NCBI RefSeq assembly: GCF_000757485.1
Contig: NZ_JPYO01000027.1
Span: forward strand, 434,001 to 498,000
DNA from: Achromobacter sp. RTa
GTDB taxonomy: Bacteria; Pseudomonadota; Gammaproteobacteria; Burkholderiales; Burkholderiaceae_B
Length of the DNA: 64,000 nt
Direction: 5' to 3'
The notes below the pieces were generated by a model. That model had not been told where the DNA came from and ran no database searches. It worked only from the letters and a program-made list of their open reading frames with translations. The position numbers and the translations under genes are program-made. Below, one piece after another: positions 37,202-46,392 of this stretch. The first letter of the stretch is position 1. Each line of letters starts with the position of its first letter.

Positions 37202-40075
37202 CTAGAAGCGCACGGCCAGCTTCAACAGGCCCGACTGCTGCCGGTTGCCGCCGCCGAACTGCGCGTCGTAGGAAACGCCGGCCGTCGTGTTGCGCGTGAG
37301 GGCCACTTCGGCGCCCAGACCGACCACGGCGGCGTCGCGCGCGATCGGCACGCCCGTCACCGAGAACGTGCTGCCGCCGTCGAAAGCCAGCTCCTGCCTG
37401 GGCTTCACATCGCCCATTGCGTGGCGCCAGCCCAGCGACGCGGTCAGGCGGCCCGGCGCGCGGTCGGAACCGAACTGCCATGCGCCGCGCAAGCCCAGCG
37501 TGGTGCTGGTCACATCGTCGGTGCTGCCCTTGCCGCTCAGGGCCGCGGTGCCGCCCGATTCCTCGAAACCGCGGGTGCGCACCTGGTTCCACGCCAGGCC
37601 GGCGTAGGGTTCGACGGTGTAGGCGTCGCCCAGCGGCAGGTTGTAGCCGAGTTCGGTGAACACTTGCGTGGACGAGGCGTGGTAGGACGACTCGAGCCGC
37701 TGGTTCAGGCTTCCGGCCGCCACATCGCGTTTTGCGTCGATGTCGTGCCAGGTGTAGGCCGCGCCGGCCATGAAGCGGAAATGGCCAGGGCCGGCCTGGA
37801 AATTACGTCCGCCGAACAGGGCTGCCGTATAGCTATCGACATCCGTGCGCGAAGCCGCATCGTCGATCGAATTGTGGCTGCCGATGTAGCCGACCGCGCC
37901 GCCCAGCCGCCAGCCGCCGCCCACGGCGCCGTCGCCGCCGACGAAGAGCCCGCCGGCCGATTGGCTCACGCTCGACGCGTTGCCATCGCTGCCGAATTTG
38001 CTCCAGTTGCCGAATGCCTGGGCCCACATCGGAGAAGCGCCGCTTTGCGGCAGCGCCTCGGACGAGGCCGAACCCAATTGGGCCGTGGGCCGCCCGGCGA
38101 GCGCCGGCGCGTCGAGATTGCCGCGCAGATGGGACAGCGGCATCGAGCGCACGGTATCCGCCTGGCTTTGCAGCACGCTGGCGGTGCTCGCGTACGCTTC
38201 GCCGGAGAGCATCTTCAAGGCCGAACGCGCCTCGCCCGGAGTCATGGACAGAACGGCCGTCGTGACCTGGCTGGCGCCCGTCGCCTTGCCCGACGCGCTG
38301 CCGCTCCCGATCAAGGACGATCCATTTCCAGCCACCGTGGACCCGTTTCCAGTCGACGCCGCGCCGTTGCCGGCCGGGGCCGAGCCGTTGCCCGTCGAAG
38401 CCGAACCGTTGCCGGTCGAGGTCGAGCCATTGCCGGTCGACGACGATCCATTGCCGGCCTCGGGCGGCGCTTCGTTGTCCAGCGCGCCGCCCACGCTGCT
38501 CTCGTTGTCCGTGCCGCCGATGCTGCCGATCGGCACGTCGTTGCGGGTCAGCGTCATGAACGCGTTCTTGGCGTCGTAGCTAAGGGTGGGAGTCAGGAAT
38601 GCATACGCGCTCGAAGTGCCGGTGAAGCGGCCCTGTATGCCGCCGTCCGCCGTCAGGATGTTGTAGGTCGTTCGCGGCGCGTAGTTGCCATCGGGCCCTA
38701 CGTGCGCCACGGTGCCATCCAGGTAGGCGACGCCCGTGACGTGGATGCGGTCGCTGGCGCTGCTTGCCGGATCGGCATGCACGCGATAGATGGTGTTTTC
38801 ACCGAAGGAAAGGTTGCCGTTGATGGTGAGCGTACCGATGGGCGAGCCATCATTGCCAGGAGAGACGACCGCGGTGGGATAGAGCGTGGTGCTGCCCAGC
38901 TGGCCGACGCCCGCCAGCACGACTTCGCGGCCGATATCGACGGGGCCATTCAATTTGCCGTCGATTTCCAGGGCTCCGTCGGCGATCAGGATGGGGCCGC
39001 TCAGGCCGCTGCTGTCGGCGGTCAGGATCACCGATCCCGGGCCGGTCTTCACGAAGCCTTGCGTGCCTTGCAAGGGGTTATCGATGATGTCGACGAACTG
39101 GCCCGAGGCATAAGTCCCGTCGCCGACGACAATCGCCGGCTGGTTGCCGCCGCTGCCGACCAGGGTAATGGGAGCGCCTTGCAGGCGATACCGGTCGGTG
39201 GCGAACTGGATGCCCGACACGCGCACGGGACCGGCGCCGCCGTCGACGGTGACCGTGCCGGCCGCGCCCGTGAAAATCGCGTATCCGCCATCGGGCAGGG
39301 CCCCGGTGGCATTGGCCGGGCTGTTCCAGTTGGTGCTGGCGGCGCTCCAGGTGCCGCTGCCGCCGCCGGCCCGGGTGGCGGACGCCGCGCCGTTGCCGTT
39401 CCACAGATTGGTGGTGCTGGGCCCCAGGATGAGATTGATCTGCTTGTCGCCGGTCAGCGACTGGATGGTCGCCGCAGGCAAGGATTCTCCGGTGACCGGG
39501 CCCAACGACAGGCCGTTGCCGCTCAGCGTGCCGCCGTATGACAGGATCCGGTAGTAGCCGGCGGTGACGCCCGGCGTATTGACCGATACGTTCAGCGTCG
39601 TGTTATTGAGGGCGACGTCGCCGCCGACCGTAATGTTGTCGCCGGTGCCGGGCTGGGTAATGGGCAGGCCCGCATAGCCGGTCTCGAAGTCGAACACGGC
39701 ATTGCTCATCGACAGATTGCCGTTGACGACGAGATTGCCGTTCGACACGCCGGTCGGCGTGCCGACGGAATACCCTGGCGCAACGCGCGAATTACCCGTC
39801 ACGTTGAGGTCGCCATTAATCGAACCGAAGCCCGCGATGGTGCCGTTCGACGTCGCATTGACATTCCCGCCGATTGCGACGCCGGCCCCGCCGCCATTGC
39901 CGCCGATCACCAGCGTGCCGCCATTGACATCGATCCCGCCGGGGAAACTGGCCGAACCGTCGAACACCTGCGTGTTGCCGGCGGCAACGGTCAGGTCCGC
40001 GGCCACGGCGCCGCCGCCATAGGACGCGCTTAGCGCGAGTGTCGCCGTCAGCCACTTCTTCGTGCCGTATATCAA
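37202..40075 (-). CDS. Type V autotransporter, Gly/Asn/Ser-rich passenger
   Basis: A 957-residue autotransporter. The TTG at 40075 was chosen because GGAGGA sits 6 bases before it and it yields a clean signal peptide, MIYGTKKWLTATLALSASYGGGAVAA. The passenger (about 30-560) is rich in Gly/Asn/Thr beta-helix repeats. A linker of eight heptads of type NGSxSTG (38285-38452) connects it to the barrel, which begins near SPMWAQAFGNWSKFG and ends in KLAVRF with terminal Phe. No catalytic triad or RGD was noticed. It is probably an adhesin or surface protein. It is monocistronic and preceded by a phased repeat array. Confidence 0.9.
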   Translation of the reverse strand: MIYGTKKWLTATLALSASYGGGAVAADLTVAAGNTQVFDGSASFPGGIDVNGGTLVIGGNGGGAGVAIGGNVNATSNGTIAGFGSINGDLNVTGNSRVAPGYSVGTPTGVSNGNLVVNGNLSMSNAVFDFETGYAGLPITQPGTGDNITVGGDVALNNTTLNVSVNTPGVTAGYYRILSYGGTLSGNGLSLGPVTGESLPAATIQSLTGDKQINLILGPSTTNLWNGNGAASATRAGGGSGTWSAASTNWNSPANATGALPDGGYAIFTGAAGTVTVDGGAGPVRVSGIQFATDRYRLQGAPITLVGSGGNQPAIVVGDGTYASGQFVDIIDNPLQGTQGFVKTGPGSVILTADSSGLSGPILIADGALEIDGKLNGPVDIGREVVLAGVGQLGSTTLYPTAVVSPGNDGSPIGTLTINGNLSFGENTIYRVHADPASSASDRIHVTGVAYLDGTVAHVGPDGNYAPRTTYNILTADGGIQGRFTGTSSAYAFLTPTLSYDAKNAFMTLTRNDVPIGSIGGTDNESSVGGALDNEAPPEAGNGSSSTGNGSTSTGNGSASTGNGSAPAGNGAASTGNGSTVAGNGSSLIGSGSASGKATGASQVTTAVLSMTPGEARSALKMLSGEAYASTASVLQSQADTVRSMPLSHLRGNLDAPALAGRPTAQLGSASSEALPQSGASPMWAQAFGNWSKFGSDGNASSVSQSAGGLFVGGDGAVGGGWRLGGAVGYIGSHNSIDDAASRTDVDSYTAALFGGRNFQAGPGHFRFMAGAAYTWHDIDAKRDVAAGSLNQRLESSYHASSTQVFTELGYNLPLGDAYTVEPYAGLAWNQVRTRGFEESGGTAALSGKGSTDDVTSTTLGLRGAWQFGSDRAPGRLTASLGWRHAMGDVKPRQELAFDGGSTFSVTGVPIARDAAVVGLGAEVALTRNTTAGVSYDAQFGGGNRQQSGLLKLAVRF
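38285..38452 (-). repeat. 21-bp in-frame repeat coding NGSxSTG heptads
   Basis: Eight imperfect 21-base units inside the autotransporter gene encode NGSSSTG, NGSTSTG, NGSASTG, NGSAPAG, NGAASTG, NGSTVAG, NGSSLIG and SGSASGK. Copy number could vary without breaking the frame. Confidence 0.85.
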
Positions 40076-40241
40076 CGTGGATCCTCCATTATCTCGGTTA
40101 ATAAAATCTGATACCAAATCATTACTGAATCGCCGAAAACGTATTACTACGTAACGATCCAGATAAAATGAATTGAGCGATCTTTCGCAAAAAAGGAGGC
40201 AATTTATACCCCTTTTTTTGCAATACCAAGATTTACCGGAG

Positions 40242-40384
40242 AGATACCATCTAGATTATTGAAATAACGCGAATGGATGCAAACCGCACCTTTTAATTAA
40301 TTGAATGGATACCATCCATATCGCGCCTTTCGCATTAATGGATACCATCCTAATTAATAAAACCGGAAAATACGGATACCATCC
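40242..40384. promoter_or_regulatory. Phased array of GGATACCATCC palindromes
   Basis: Three exact GGATACCATCC sites (40307, 40340, 40374) plus AGATACCATCT (40242) and a degenerate GGATGCAAACC (40275) have centres 33, 32, 33 and 34 bases apart. A further half-match GGATATAAATA is centred 66 bases on (40445). They fill the 400-base AT-rich spacer (40076-40476) between the autotransporter gene and the reductase gene and contain no gene. A protein bound at every third helical turn is the simplest explanation. Confidence 0.7.
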
Positions 40385-40476
40385 GCTTCCGTGCTTGCCT
40401 GGCGTTTTACCGCTTTTCCCATACAGCGGAGAAACAAATGGATATAAATACGGGCCAGGCCGAGGCCCGAGCCCGT

Positions 40477-41538
40477 TCAGGAAGCGCCGGGGCCTAGCAT
40501 CAGATGCTCGTCATCCACCACCGTCGGCCGCTGCTGGGCATTGAAACCTTCCGTGAATATCGCCTCCGGTCTCGCCCCTTGCCGCAAGGCGGCCTCAACG
40601 CTCGATGCGACAAAACCGGGGCTGCCGGCCGCGAATACCGTATGCCTGGACAAGTCCGCGAACACGGAGGGCAGCACCTCCCCGATGCGGCCGGAAAGAC
40701 AATCGCCGCCCGCTTCGCGGGTCAATGCGAGCCGATAATCGAATTTTCGATGCTTGGTCCGCCACCAGGCCAACATGCCGAGGCCGTATACGTCGGCGCG
40801 CGTGCGCGCCGAGATCACCAGCATGACCGGCTGCCGGAATCCGCGGCGCATCGCGGCTTCGGTCAAGGCGAGAATCGGAGCCAGGCCGGTGCCGGCGGCA
40901 AGGCAGAGTATGGGGGACTCCACGGCGGGATCCCCGATGAACGTGCCGTACGGCCCTGAAAGCTTGACGCTGTCGCCCGGCGTCAGCGTTGCGTGCGCCC
41001 ATGAGCTGGTGGCGCCGCCATCCATCCGGGCGATCTGCAGGACCAGTTCGCCGTCGGGGCGCGGCGCATTCGAGATCGAGTACGCCCGCGGGGCGATCCC
41101 GGCGCCGGGATCGCCGAGCATCACGTATTGCCCTGGCCAATAACGCATGGGCTTGCCCAAGGGCCGCAAGCGCAACTCCATGACTCGCGGAGTAAGCAGC
41201 CTCTTGTCCGTCACCACGAACAGGGCGTTTTCGCGGGGCGGAAAGAGCTTGGGCCGCGCGTCGGCCGTTCCCCACTCGATCTCTAGACTGTCCTCCAGCG
41301 GCTTGGCCATGCACATGAGGCCATAGCCCTGGGCGCGCTCGTCGGCGGTCAAGGCCATGTCGAGCACGGTGCCCTGGTCAAAGGCGCCGGCAAGCACCTT
41401 GACCTTGCATTCACCGCAGGCCCCCGCGCGGCAGTTGTTCGGTAGTGCATACCCCGCCCGCTCCAACGCGGTAAGCACCGTGTCGCCGGACGCGCATTCC
41501 ACCGCCTTGCCGGACGGTTGTATCGTGATTATTGCCAT
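40477..41538 (-). CDS. Ferredoxin-NAD(P)H reductase component of an oxygenase
   Basis: A 353-residue electron-transfer protein. The N-terminal plant-type [2Fe-2S] domain has C36, C41, C44 and C76 (NNCRAGACGEC and MCMAK). An FAD-binding domain with RAYSISNA and a NAD domain with GTGLAPILALTEAAM follow. This is the BenC/MmoC/phenol-hydroxylase reductase type. It lies 66 bases downstream of a diiron protein gene on the same strand and should feed it electrons from NAD(P)H. The start MAIITIQPSG is the ferredoxin-domain start. Confidence 0.92.
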   Translation of the reverse strand: MAIITIQPSGKAVECASGDTVLTALERAGYALPNNCRAGACGECKVKVLAGAFDQGTVLDMALTADERAQGYGLMCMAKPLEDSLEIEWGTADARPKLFPPRENALFVVTDKRLLTPRVMELRLRPLGKPMRYWPGQYVMLGDPGAGIAPRAYSISNAPRPDGELVLQIARMDGGATSSWAHATLTPGDSVKLSGPYGTFIGDPAVESPILCLAAGTGLAPILALTEAAMRRGFRQPVMLVISARTRADVYGLGMLAWWRTKHRKFDYRLALTREAGGDCLSGRIGEVLPSVFADLSRHTVFAAGSPGFVASSVEAALRQGARPEAIFTEGFNAQQRPTVVDDEHLMLGPGAS

Positions 41539-41604
41539 GTCTTTCGGCCGCTCCCAGCAGGGCCGGCGCCACGCGACGCGCGCGCCGGCCGCCACGCCTT
41601 AGGG

Positions 41605-42627
41605 TCAGAACACCGGGATGATGTCTTCCAGGTCCACGTCGGACACTTCCTGGCCCGTTATGCCGACCTCGGGAATGGCCGGGAACGGGATGTTGTACCG
41701 GTCCAGCACGCTTTTCAGGTTGATCATCGCGTTGCGCCAGTTCTCCAGCTTGGCTTCATAGCTGGGGATGCCGAAGCCCGCGGCGCGCGCCACCTCCTCC
41801 GCCTCTCGCTGGTTCGCGATGAAATCGGAGGGCAGATCCCAGAACTCCATCGGCGGCTCGAAAAGCACGGCGGACAGGAACAGGTAGCCGGCGCGGATCT
41901 GCTTGGTCACCACGGCCTTGATGTCGTCCTTGAGCCCGGGATAATCGCGCTCCATGACGGCCATGCAAATGGCCATGTGGCGGCCCTCGTCGCGGCCGAT
42001 GTTCTTGAAGCCCTCCTTGAACACGATCTCACGGGAGTTTTCGTACATCTGCTTGAAGATCGTCGCGGCCGCGATCTCGCCCATCAGGAATGAGCTGAAC
42101 AGCACCGCAAGATCGTACTTGGGCACGGCTTTCTTGTAGCCGGTCCAGTAACGCGAACCGTTGAAGTACAGCCATTGGGCATTTTTCTGCAGGCGCTTTC
42201 CCAATTCGGTCTTGGGCGTGTAGGTCAGCGGATCGGAATGGCCGAGCAGGCGGGTAATCGCCTGGCCGCACATGATCTCGTGGTTCTGCTCGTCGCGCGT
42301 GACGGAGAAGAAGCATTTGCGGACCACGTCCTCTTCGTGCACCTCGTAGGTCTTGATCAGCGCCTCGGCGAAGACGGGCGGCGCCGAGGCGTCGAACACG
42401 GACAACAGCGTCCACCAATAGGCGATCGACTCCCGCTCTTCCCAGGTATAGCTTTCCAGGTCCAAGGTGTCCCAGGGCAGCTTTTCCGGATCCCAGGCCT
42501 CCCGCAAGGACGCCTCCCAGACCTCCTGCAGTTTCTTGGTCTTACAGACCCAGGACAAGGGATATACGTTGGGTTGCTCTATCGGGGGCGGCAATTCCTG
42601 CATGTCCGCATAGCGTTGCTTTTCCAT
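41605..42627 (-). CDS. Diiron ferritin-like oxygenase (R2-like)
   Basis: A 340-residue helical protein with two ExxH metal motifs: E113-H116 in TRDEQNHEIMC and E214-H217 in GRDEGRHMAI. A bridging Glu, E184, is in FLMGEIAAATIF. A first carboxylate near E88 would complete a ribonucleotide-reductase-R2-like diiron site. Spacing matches R2 and R2lox better than AurF. No radical-transfer or R1 partner is present, and the following gene is a ferredoxin reductase, so an oxygenase or desaturase role is likely. The substrate is unknown. Start MEKQRYADMQ has GGAG upstream. Confidence 0.85.
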   Translation of the reverse strand: MEKQRYADMQELPPPIEQPNVYPLSWVCKTKKLQEVWEASLREAWDPEKLPWDTLDLESYTWEERESIAYWWTLLSVFDASAPPVFAEALIKTYEVHEEDVVRKCFFSVTRDEQNHEIMCGQAITRLLGHSDPLTYTPKTELGKRLQKNAQWLYFNGSRYWTGYKKAVPKYDLAVLFSSFLMGEIAAATIFKQMYENSREIVFKEGFKNIGRDEGRHMAICMAVMERDYPGLKDDIKAVVTKQIRAGYLFLSAVLFEPPMEFWDLPSDFIANQREAEEVARAAGFGIPSYEAKLENWRNAMINLKSVLDRYNIPFPAIPEVGITGQEVSDVDLEDIIPVF

Positions 42628-42795
42628 TGCTCCATCTCCTCCTTGATCGTGCTTGGCACGGTTCAATCGCGAGGTATCGCGACCAGATTATTTGATACTG
42701 AATTTATTTGATCTTCTATTTTTTTGTATCACGTTATCTGGTGCAGAGTATGGAACCGGAGGCTCGGCGATGTCCATCAACGCAAAGCAGGAACG

Positions 42796-42809
42796 TTGAC
42801 ATAGATCAA
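42796..42809. promoter_or_regulatory. FNR/ANR-like box upstream of the diiron oxygenase gene
   Basis: TTGACATAGATCAA differs from TTGAT-N4-ATCAA at one base. It is about 170 bases before the diiron gene and 164 before the tRNA. The rest of 42628-42972 holds two copies of TTATTTGAT-like sequence and the tRNA promoter, but no gene. Confidence 0.45.
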
Positions 42810-42900
42810 CCAGGGGCCGCCCTCACATCCCTCATCAGGCACGGGACCGGACGGGGGCCGTCCGTTTCCCCTGCGCGCGTGCAAACTTTCAAAATTTGGG

Positions 42901-42906
42901 TATACT
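42901..42906 (+). promoter_or_regulatory. -10 element (TATACT) of second tRNA-Gly
   Basis: TATACT lies 67 bases before the tRNA; the -35 is poor (GTGCAA). Confidence 0.4.
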
Positions 42907-42972
42907 TCCGCCTCTCTTGCAAAGAACAGCCTTCTGACCGCATGGATCCAGATGGCGTTCGGCGCGGGAAAT

Positions 42973-43048
42973 GCGGGAGTAGCTCAGTTGGTAGAGCGCA
43001 ACCTTGCCAAGGTTGAGGTCGCGAGTTCGAGACTCGTCTCCCGCTCCA
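42973..43048 (+). tRNA. tRNA-Gly (anticodon GCC), second copy
   Basis: Identical over all 76 bases, including CCA, to the copies at 22628 and 48673. It sits between the diiron oxygenase gene and a LysR gene, with its own promoter and terminator. Confidence 0.97.
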
Positions 43049-43093
43049 GGATTTTTTCCATGGAAGTCCTGACGACCCCATGGAATCACAAAG

Positions 43094-43118
43094 AAAAGGA
43101 GCCTCGGCTCCTTTTTTT
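43094..43118 (+). terminator. Terminator of second tRNA-Gly
   Basis: AAAAGGAGCC / GGCTCCTTTT hairpin followed by a T-run. Confidence 0.8.
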
Positions 43119-43178
43119 GTTTCCGGGCCGCCCCAAGACAGAAATGCCTCCCCGGGGGCAGCGCCCGATACAGGGCAT

Positions 43179-44111
43179 CTACGGCTGCAAACTCTGCGCC
43201 CGCCACCCAAACACCGGATTCTCCGCGAACCACTGGAGCGCCTGCTCCCGCAACGCATTGACCAGCGGCGAATCGCAACGGCCGCGGGGCTGGGCCAACA
43301 CAATGCGTTGCAGCGGCAGCGGATCGGCAATAGGACGGACCGCCAGCGGCTGGCCGTCGTAGCTGTGATCGCCAAAGGGCCTGGTATAGGCCACGGCCAC
43401 GCCAAAGCCATTGGCCACCAGGCCTCGCTGCAATTCGAACGAATAAGTCTTGCTGAGGCTTCGCGGTTGCAGTCCGTGGAACCGGAACAAATCCAGAAAG
43501 TGCTGCGAGCTATAGGCCTGCTCCGTCAGCACCAGGGGATGGTCGCAAAGCTGACGCAGGCTGACCTTGCTGTGACGGGCCAGCGGATGCTCGGCGGGCA
43601 GCAGCGCATAGGCCGCGAGTTCGCAGAGCACCGTGCTCTGGATACCTTCCGGTAGTCCGAGATCGTAGCTGAGCGCCGCGTCCAAGGTTCCGTTGCCGAG
43701 CTGTTTGCCGATCTGGTCAAAACCATATTCACGGATCGTCACCGCCATCGCCGGGTGGCGTTCCTTCAGCCCGCGCAGCAACTGCGGCAGGCAATAGGGA
43801 GCCAGATCCTCGAAGCAACCGAGCATCAGATCGCCTGACAGGGTATCGCCGCTCTCCGCAAGATGCTCGAACTCATGCACGCTGGCCATGACCCGCAGGG
43901 CCTTGTCCATTGCCTGGCGGCCGAACGGCGTCAAGGTCACGCCCTGGCCGCGCTGGCGAACGAACAGCACCTGCCCCAGATGCTCTTCCAACTCATTGAG
44001 GGCGGCGGAAACCGCCGGCTGCGACACATTCAGGTGCTCGGCTGCTTGTGTGATGTTGCCGTGGCGCGTGACTGCCAGGGCACAACGGATGTGGCGCAAG
44101 CTGATCTTCAT
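43179..44111 (-). CDS. LysR-type regulator of the PhyH/M20/MFS cassette
   Basis: A 310-residue LysR regulator. The DNA-binding helix is in CALAVTRHGNITQAAEHLNVSQPAVSAALNELEEHLG. Effector-domain markers include LMLGCFEDLAPYCLPQLLRGL. The start MKISLRHIRCALAV fits the family; an ATG ten codons upstream is possible, and neither has a strong ribosome site. It is divergent from the PhyH-like gene with 112 bases between, and most likely controls that operon. Confidence 0.88.
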   Translation of the reverse strand: MKISLRHIRCALAVTRHGNITQAAEHLNVSQPAVSAALNELEEHLGQVLFVRQRGQGVTLTPFGRQAMDKALRVMASVHEFEHLAESGDTLSGDLMLGCFEDLAPYCLPQLLRGLKERHPAMAVTIREYGFDQIGKQLGNGTLDAALSYDLGLPEGIQSTVLCELAAYALLPAEHPLARHSKVSLRQLCDHPLVLTEQAYSSQHFLDLFRFHGLQPRSLSKTYSFELQRGLVANGFGVAVAYTRPFGDHSYDGQPLAVRPIADPLPLQRIVLAQPRGRCDSPLVNALREQALQWFAENPVFGWRAQSLQP

Positions 44112-44223
44112 AAGAAAACCCGAGGAGTCAGATCCGAACATATTATTTTATTTTTTGAAAAGCCTGGGGAATAGTCCAGCGGTGGTCGCCGCGATCATGG
44201 CGGCCCTCTACAAGGAGCCCCTA

Positions 44224-45036
44224 ATGAACAAGTCAGTCGCCCCCTTGGTATCAACGGCGGCCATCTCGGATTTCCAGCGCGACGGCGCAATCTGTCTGCG
44301 CGGCGCGTTCAAGGACTGGATCGGGCCGATCGCCGACGGCATCGCGCGCAATCAGCTTGAACCGGGCCCCTACGCCACCAACGTGGTCGCGGCCGGCGAG
44401 CCCGGAGGCTTTTTCGACGACTATTGCAACTGGGAGCGCATCCCCGAGTTTTCCAGCATCGTCCGGGAGTCGCCCGCGGCCGCGATCGCCGCGGCAGTCA
44501 TGCAGTCTCCCAGCGCCCAGTTCTTCCACGATCACGTCCTGGTCAAGGAACCGGGGACCCAGAAGCCGACGCCCTGGCACCAGGACATTCCCTACTACTT
44601 TCTCGACGGCGAGCAGACCGTAAGCCTATGGATCCCGGTGGATCCGGTGCAGGAGGCCACTTTGCGCTTGATCGCGGGCTCCCACCAATGGTCCCAATGG
44701 GTGCTGCCGCTGCGCTGGAAGGACGACACCAGCTTCTACGAGGACGTCAGCCGCTATCGGCCGGTGCCGAACCCCGACGTCGACCCGGACATGCGGGTGC
44801 TGGAGTGGGAAATGGAACCGGGGGACGCAGTGTTGTTCGACTTCCGCACCGTGCACGGCGCGCGCGGCAACCTCAGCCAGGACCGCCGGCGCGTGTTGTC
44901 GCTGCGTTGGCTGGGCGAGGACGTGCGATACGCCGAGAGGCCTGGCAGGACGTCCCCGCCGTACCCCGGCCACGGCATGCAGCCTGGCCAACGCCTGCGC
45001 CAGGACTGGTTCCCGCGGATCTGGCCGAAAGCCTGA
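44224..45036 (+). CDS. PhyH-type Fe(II)/2-oxoglutarate dioxygenase
   Basis: A 270-residue phytanoyl-CoA dioxygenase family protein. The metal triad is H119 and D121 in TPWHQDIPYYF plus H211 in TVHGARGN, and an Arg in RRVLSLRWLG should bind 2-oxoglutarate. The fold and length match PhyH homologues that hydroxylate small natural products or acyl groups. AAGGAG precedes the ATG. It is the first gene of a likely operon with an M20 amidohydrolase (85 bases on) and an MFS transporter. The substrate is not known. Confidence 0.9.
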   Translation: MNKSVAPLVSTAAISDFQRDGAICLRGAFKDWIGPIADGIARNQLEPGPYATNVVAAGEPGGFFDDYCNWERIPEFSSIVRESPAAAIAAAVMQSPSAQFFHDHVLVKEPGTQKPTPWHQDIPYYFLDGEQTVSLWIPVDPVQEATLRLIAGSHQWSQWVLPLRWKDDTSFYEDVSRYRPVPNPDVDPDMRVLEWEMEPGDAVLFDFRTVHGARGNLSQDRRRVLSLRWLGEDVRYAERPGRTSPPYPGHGMQPGQRLRQDWFPRIWPKA

Positions 45037-45121
45037 GCGCCACTCGCTTGCTAGATCGATAAAGAGCCTGACGCGGCGTCCGCCGACGATCGGGCCTCCC
45101 ACCACTGCTGAGGAGACAGCA

Positions 45122-46309
45122 ATGTCGTGCCAAACGATCCTTCCCGAGGTTCGCGACGTGACGCCGTCCATGGTCGCGCTTCGCCAGCATCTGCATGCCC
45201 ATCCTGAACTGAGCTACGAAGAGTTCGAAACCAGCCAGCTGGTCGCCGACAAGCTACGCGGCTGGGGTTATGAAGTCCACCACGGACTGGCGGGCACCGG
45301 CGTCGTGGCAACGCTGCGCAAGGGCCGAGGCGGCCGGGTCATCGGCCTGCGCGCGGATATGGACGCGCTGCCGATCGTGGAGGCCAGCAGCTTGCCCTAT
45401 GCGAGCCGCCATGATGGAAAAATGCACGCCTGCGGCCACGACGGACACACAGCGATGCTATTGGCTGCCGGCCAGTGCCTGGCCCAGAGCATCGACTTCG
45501 ATGGCGCCGTGCGCCTGATCTTCCAACCCGCCGAAGAAGGATATCTGGGCGCGCGGAAGATGGTCGAAGAGGGCCTGTTCCAGCTGTTCCCCTGTGACGC
45601 GGTATTCGCCATGCACAACTGGCCGGGGCTGCCGGTGGGCAAGTTCGGCTTCCTGTCGGGGCCGTTCATGGCCTCGGCCGATACCGTGACGATCCGCCTG
45701 TATGGCCGTGGCGGACACGGCGCCATGCCGCAGGACACGGTGGACCCAGTGGTCGCCGCGGCCTCGCTGATCATGGTGCTGCAGACCGTGGTGGCTCGCA
45801 ACATGCCTCCTCTCGATATGGGGGTGGTGGGGGTCGGGTCTATCCATGGCGGCACCAGTTCCACCGTGGTGCCGACCAGCGTGGAACTGGCGGTGACGGT
45901 CAGGGCGTTGAAGGAATCCACCCGCCGGCTCTTGTTGCAGCGTATCGAAGCGTTGACCCATGCCCAGGCCGAGGCCTTCGGAGCGACGGCGGACGTATCG
46001 GTCAGCGCCAATGCGTTTCCGGTGCTCTACAACCACCCGCGGGAAACGGCGTTGGCCCGCGAGGTAGCCCTCGAGTGGCTGGGTGAGGATGGACTGGTCG
46101 CCGATATGCAGCCGATGACCTGTAGCGAAGACTTCTCCTTCATGCTGCAGGCCTGCCCCGGCAGCTACCTGATCATGGGTAACGGCGAGGGAGCCGAGGG
46201 CGGCTGCCTGTTGCACAACCCCGCCTATGACTTCAATGACGCCTCCCTGCCCTATGGAGCCAGCTACTGGGTGAAGCTGGTGAGCGCGTTTCTCAAGCCC
46301 GCCGGCTGA
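45122..46309 (+). CDS. M20 family amidohydrolase (hippurate hydrolase-like)
   Basis: A 395-residue M20D metallohydrolase of the hippurate/IAA-amino acid hydrolase type. Metal ligands are in GLRADMDALPI, MHACGHDGHTAMLLAAG and FQPAEEGYLGARKMVEEGLF. A dimerisation domain (about 180-290) includes GRGGHGAMPQDTVDP, and the last ligand is in PMTCSEDFSFMLQ. Members hydrolyse N-acyl amino acids and similar amides. Its position between a dioxygenase and an MFS importer suggests that an imported amide is cleaved. The start has GGAG upstream. Confidence 0.92.
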   Translation: MSCQTILPEVRDVTPSMVALRQHLHAHPELSYEEFETSQLVADKLRGWGYEVHHGLAGTGVVATLRKGRGGRVIGLRADMDALPIVEASSLPYASRHDGKMHACGHDGHTAMLLAAGQCLAQSIDFDGAVRLIFQPAEEGYLGARKMVEEGLFQLFPCDAVFAMHNWPGLPVGKFGFLSGPFMASADTVTIRLYGRGGHGAMPQDTVDPVVAAASLIMVLQTVVARNMPPLDMGVVGVGSIHGGTSSTVVPTSVELAVTVRALKESTRRLLLQRIEALTHAQAEAFGATADVSVSANAFPVLYNHPRETALAREVALEWLGEDGLVADMQPMTCSEDFSFMLQACPGSYLIMGNGEGAEGGCLLHNPAYDFNDASLPYGASYWVKLVSAFLKPAG

Positions 46310-46392
46310 TTCCTCGCCGCCGCAGTTCGTTCCGGCCGGCCCAGTCCAGGCCCGGCCGCTGGTAGACGCGCATCCCTAGTCAGGAGAATGTC

